The position numbers and the translations under genes are program-made. A stretch of DNA of 64,000 nucleotides from contig NZ_JAHLYP010000051.1 of assembly GCF_025127995.1 (NCBI RefSeq), positions 1-64,000 on the forward strand, read 5' to 3'. Below are positions 60,991 through 64,000 of this stretch, one piece after another. How positions within the stretch are numbered: the first letter of the stretch is position 1; each line of letters starts with the position of its first letter. The DNA comes from Synechococcus sp. CS-1332. GTDB taxonomy: Bacteria > Cyanobacteriota > Cyanobacteriia > PCC-6307 > Cyanobiaceae. The notes under the pieces were generated by a model. It was not told the DNA's origin. It saw nothing but the letters and a program-made list of their open reading frames with translations, and ran no database searches.

Positions 60991-63012
60991 TCAATCCTCG
61001 CGGCCAAAGCTATAGCCGGCTGCCGGCAGCAGGCACCAGCCGCCGTTGCCATCGAGCTCCAGCACCGTGTCGTGGTAGGCGGTGAGGGTGGGGCGGTGAC
61101 CCACGCTCACGAAGGCCATCTCCCGCTCCACCAGCAGTTCGTAGAGGGCCTTCTCGGTGGCGACATCGAGGGCGCTGGTGGCCTCGTCGAGCACCACGAA
61201 ACGGGGCGAGTTGAGCAGCAGCCTGGCGAAGGCCAAGCGCTGCTGCTCGCCGAGCGAGAGCAGGCGGGGCCAGTCCTGCTTGATATCCAGGTCCGGATAG
61301 CGATGCACCAGTTCGGGCAGGCGCACCTCCTCGAGCACATGGCGCAGCTGCTCGTCGCTGAAGCGATCGGGGGGCTGGGGGTAGCAGAGCTGCTCCCGCA
61401 GGCTGCCCAGCAGCATGTAGGGCTTCTGGGGAATGAACATCAGCTCGCCCACCGGCGGCCGCTGCACGCTGCCGGCGGCCGGTGGCCAGAGGCCGCTCAC
61501 CAGCCTCAGGAAGGAGGTCTTGCCGCAGCCCGAGGGCCCCACCACCAGCAGGCGCTGGCTGGCGGTCACCTCCAGGCTGAGATCGCGCACCAGAAGGCGG
61601 TTGGTGCGGGGCGGCACCAGGTTCACGTTGCTGACCAGGATCGATTCGGGGCGCACCGCTCCGGCACCGGCGCCCATGGCGCCACCGGCGGAGGCCTGCT
61701 CGGCGGCCACGAACTCGGCCATCTCGGCACTGATCGATTCCACCTTGCCCTGGAAGCCCTCGAGACGGCTGATGGAGGCGGAGAAGGCGGCCAGCCGATC
61801 AATGTTGTTGACGATGTAACTGACCGAGAAGAGCACCTGGGAGAAGGCGATGCTGGCCTGGCCGAAGACACCGAAGTCGACCTGCTTGGCGAAGTAGATC
61901 GGCGCGATCACCAACCAGGGCAGGAAGCGGGAGAAGTAGTCGTAGGAGCGCTGGATGACGCTGATCAGCGCCTCCCAGATGATCAGCCGGTTGTAGTTGA
62001 CGATCACCCCATCAAGACGGCGTTCCCCCTCCTTCTGCTCCTGGCGTTCACCCCGATAAAACGCGATCGATTCGGCGTTGTCGCGGATATGAACCAGGCC
62101 GTAGCGGAAATCGGCCTCCAGCTTGAGCTGCTGATAGTTCAGGTTCACCAGCTTGCGGCTGGCGAACACGATCAAGGCCGTGCCGCCCACCGAATAGCCC
62201 AGCAACCACAGGGCCAGGGTCTGGTTGATGCTCCAGAGAACGATGATGAAGCTGAAGAAGGTGAGCAGGGCGGAGATGATCTCCACCGTCACGCTCAGGC
62301 TGGTGGCGGTGAAGCTGGCCGCATCCTGGGAGATCCGCTGGTCCGGGTTGTCAATCTCCTCAACGCTTTCATCGTTGGGGTTGAGAACGTAGTAGGCCCG
62401 GTTGGTGAGGTAGCGGCCCAGCATCCGGCCGCTGAGCCACTCCCGCCACAGCAGACCCAGCTTGGGGATCAGATAGCTCTGAATGGCGCGGATCGGCAGG
62501 GCCAGCACCAGGCAGAAGGCATAGATCGCGACGATCTTCCAGAACTCCTCCGCCTTGTAGGCCACCAGGGCGTTTTCGATGTTCCGGGCAATGAAGCTGA
62601 TGCCCACGTTGATGCCGTTGATCACCAGGATCAGCAGGGCGATCACCCCGAGCAGCAACCAGGGCAGCCAGCGCCCCTGGCGCAGCTTGGCCCGCAGGCT
62701 GATGAAGGCGGCGAGGCCGGCGGCGAACAGCACCATGACCACGATGCCGATCGGCCCTTTCCAGACCGCGGCCACCTGCTCGGGCACCCCGGGCAGGAAG
62801 CGGCTGCGCAGCTCGGGGATCCAGGCGCCTGCTGCGGCGATCACGCCGGTGAGCAGCAGCAGGGTGAAACCCACCACCACCGCCAGCAGGGCCACCACCA
62901 GGAGCAGGAACTGGCCGCTGCCGCCACCGCCTTCGTCGAGGGGCAGGAAGTAGGGCTGGGCCAGGCGCTGCAGCTTGCCCAGCTGCTCGCGAAGGGCCTT
63001 CAGGGGGGTCAT
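60991..63012 (-). CDS. ABC transporter, fused permease/ATPase (BacA/ABCD type)
   Basis: A 673-residue protein. About six to eight membrane helices (residues 35-400) carry the SbmA/BacA-like segment WREWLSGRMLGRYLTNRAYY and EIDNPDQRISQD, the EAA-like motif of this subfamily. The ATPase has GPSGCGKTS, SLGEQQRLAFARLLL and VVLDEATSALD. Relatives move peptides, long-chain acyl or cofactor-like substrates; here the substrate is unknown. The hli gene follows in the same operon. Confidence 0.9.
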   Translation of the reverse strand: MTPLKALREQLGKLQRLAQPYFLPLDEGGGGSGQFLLLVVALLAVVVGFTLLLLTGVIAAAGAWIPELRSRFLPGVPEQVAAVWKGPIGIVVMVLFAAGLAAFISLRAKLRQGRWLPWLLLGVIALLILVINGINVGISFIARNIENALVAYKAEEFWKIVAIYAFCLVLALPIRAIQSYLIPKLGLLWREWLSGRMLGRYLTNRAYYVLNPNDESVEEIDNPDQRISQDAASFTATSLSVTVEIISALLTFFSFIIVLWSINQTLALWLLGYSVGGTALIVFASRKLVNLNYQQLKLEADFRYGLVHIRDNAESIAFYRGERQEQKEGERRLDGVIVNYNRLIIWEALISVIQRSYDYFSRFLPWLVIAPIYFAKQVDFGVFGQASIAFSQVLFSVSYIVNNIDRLAAFSASISRLEGFQGKVESISAEMAEFVAAEQASAGGAMGAGAGAVRPESILVSNVNLVPPRTNRLLVRDLSLEVTASQRLLVVGPSGCGKTSFLRLVSGLWPPAAGSVQRPPVGELMFIPQKPYMLLGSLREQLCYPQPPDRFSDEQLRHVLEEVRLPELVHRYPDLDIKQDWPRLLSLGEQQRLAFARLLLNSPRFVVLDEATSALDVATEKALYELLVEREMAFVSVGHRPTLTAYHDTVLELDGNGGWCLLPAAGYSFGRED

Positions 63013-63082
63013 GGCAGGGGGCGGATCGCGCCATTCTCTCCGCCAGCCCGACCTGGCGGGGGTGGCGGTGTGCGCCCGGCCA

Positions 63083-63427
63083 TCAGCCGGGCGGCCAGGC
63101 CAGCGGGCGGCCGCCGATCACGTGCAGGTGCAGGTGGAACACGGTCTGGCCGGCGCCGGCGCCGCTGTTGATCACCGTGCGCCAGCTTTCGAGCCCCTCC
63201 AGCCGGGCCACCTTGGCGGCCACCAGCAGCAGGTGTCCCAGCAGTTCCTGATGCTCGGCCGTGGCCTCACCCAGCTGGGCGACCGGTTCGCGGGGAATCA
63301 CCAGCACGTGCACCGGCGCCTGGGGGTTCACATCCCGGAAGGCCAGGCAGAGGTCATCGGCGTAGACCTCCTGGCAGGGGATCTCGCCGCTCAGGATGCG
63401 GCCGAAGATGGTGTCGCTGCTGGCCAT
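63083..63427 (-). CDS. HIT family protein (HinT-like)
   Basis: A 114-residue protein from ATG 63427. SDTIFGRILSGEIPCQEVYA and the catalytic triad motif FHLHLHVIGGR (HxHxH) are diagnostic of histidine-triad nucleotide hydrolases that split AMP-lysine or similar phosphoramidates. Divergent from the ComM-like gene. Confidence 0.95.
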   Translation of the reverse strand: MASSDTIFGRILSGEIPCQEVYADDLCLAFRDVNPQAPVHVLVIPREPVAQLGEATAEHQELLGHLLLVAAKVARLEGLESWRTVINSGAGAGQTVFHLHLHVIGGRPLAWPPG

Positions 63428-63482
63428 GGGACGCCGGGAGTGGTCGGGAGGTGGCACTGAACGGGCAGTGGGCTCCAAAGGG

Positions 63483-64000
63483 ATGTTGGCACGGTGCAGC
63501 AGTGGGGCCCTGCGGGGCCTGGAGGCCCTGCCGGTGACGGTGGAGGTGGACATCGCGCCGGGTCTGCCGGGGCTGCGGGTGGTGGGCCTGGCCGATACGG
63601 CGGCCCAGGAATCGCGGGAACGGGTGCGCGGGGCGCTGCGCAACGGCGGCCTGAGGGTGCCCCTCACCCGGGTGGTGGTCAACCTGGCCCCCGCCGACCT
63701 GCCCAAGGCCGGCCCTGGCTTCGATCTGCCCATCGCCCTGGGGCTGCTGGTGGCCAGCCAGCAGCTGGCGGCCGCCGAGGTGGAAGGGGTCTGGAGCGCG
63801 GGAGAGCTGGGCCTCGACGGGCGGTTGCGGGCGATCCGAGGGGTGCTGGCCCTGGCTCTGGCCGCCCGGCGGCACGGGGCCCGAGCCCTGGTGGTGCCGG
63901 CGGCCAATGCCACGGAGGCCGCCCTGGTGGAGGGGCTCGCCGTCTGGGGGGCCGACCATCTGGTGGAGGTGGTGGCCCTGCTGCGGGATCCGGGGCGAGC
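63483..64000 (+). CDS. ComM/YifB Mg-chelatase-like AAA+ protein, N-terminal part (cut by window edge)
   Basis: The first 172 codons from ATG 63483: LARCSSGALRGLEALPVTVE, then LPGLRVVGLADTAAQESRER and VVVNLAPADLPKAGPGFDLP, the ChlI-like N-domain of ComM/YifB. The AAA+ core with Walker motifs lies beyond the edge. ComM helps branch migration during natural transformation, relevant to competent cyanobacteria. Confidence 0.93.
   Translation, partial: MLARCSSGALRGLEALPVTVEVDIAPGLPGLRVVGLADTAAQESRERVRGALRNGGLRVPLTRVVVNLAPADLPKAGPGFDLPIALGLLVASQQLAAAEVEGVWSAGELGLDGRLRAIRGVLALALAARRHGARALVVPAANATEAALVEGLAVWGADHLVEVVALLRDPGR

Noticed and set aside
60910-63171. A 753-codon plus-strand frame opposite the BacA-like transporter
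   Set aside because: Antisense shadow; the minus strand has membrane helices and complete ABC motifs.

Overview
The window is high-GC chromosomal DNA of a picocyanobacterium, most likely of the Cyanobium / freshwater-brackish Synechococcus type. The evidence is the photosynthesis and plastid-type gene set (start of psbA at the left edge, psbX, ycf66, ycf19/YGGT, a high-light-inducible protein, CP12) and a circularly permuted two-piece tmRNA gene whose tag reads ANNIVRFSRQAAPVAA, a form known from alpha-cyanobacteria.

Left core (1-19130): psbA start, two small exported proteins, an aspartoacylase-type deacylase, a tightly overlapping run (Xi-class GST, DUF2301 membrane protein, ABC-F ATPase), CP12, obg, a MalK-type ATPase, the minus-strand run dnaJ / hemB / VOC / mutS2, a Trx-like protein, a PilZ-like protein, an exported Gly-rich repeat protein, a solute-binding lipoprotein overlapping an MscS channel, and a DUF2252 gene.

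Island (about 19131-42929): a roughly 23.8 kb integrated element lies between two 44-bp direct repeats (one mismatch). The right copy is the terminator end of the tmRNA gene, so ssrA was the attachment site. It has a satellite / PICI / tycheposon-like layout: a tyrosine integrase at the left end (apparently frameshifted), and a small HTH excisionase-like gene plus a primase-SF3 helicase at the right end. Directly behind the replication gene is a probable replication origin: inverted iteron arrays flanking an AT-rich core. A second mirrored array with a different 6-bp unit sits behind a fragment of a winged-helix gene and may be a second, decayed rep/ori unit. Cargo: a CHAT-protease/STAND ATPase/TPR protein followed by a DUF900 alpha/beta hydrolase (the strongest candidate for a new immunity or cell-death system), a CBS-HEPN protein with an Rx4H motif, a stand-alone HsdR-N-like nuclease, a winged-helix/membrane gene pair, a small peptide whose seven cysteines include a symmetric set of six that predicts a disulfide-stapled helical hairpin, and an unknown 471-residue protein. 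Decay is widespread: two broken tyrosine recombinases, a frameshifted and truncated nuclease, a serine-recombinase scrap, and two genes interrupted by in-frame TAG.

Right core (42890-64000): ssrA, an RlmL-type methyltransferase, alpha-amylase, a subtilisin-like protease with a divergent free-standing propeptide-like protein, a holin-like/DUF883 pair, smc, a PRC-barrel protein with a (GRES)9 tract, msrB, an LpxB-like glycosyltransferase, tRNA-Leu(GAG), accC, ycf19, psbX, ycf66, two TolB-like lipoproteins, hli plus a BacA/ABCD-type transporter, a HIT protein, and the start of a ComM/YifB-like ATPase cut by the right edge.

All calls rest on reading the sequence and on family knowledge; no database search was run.
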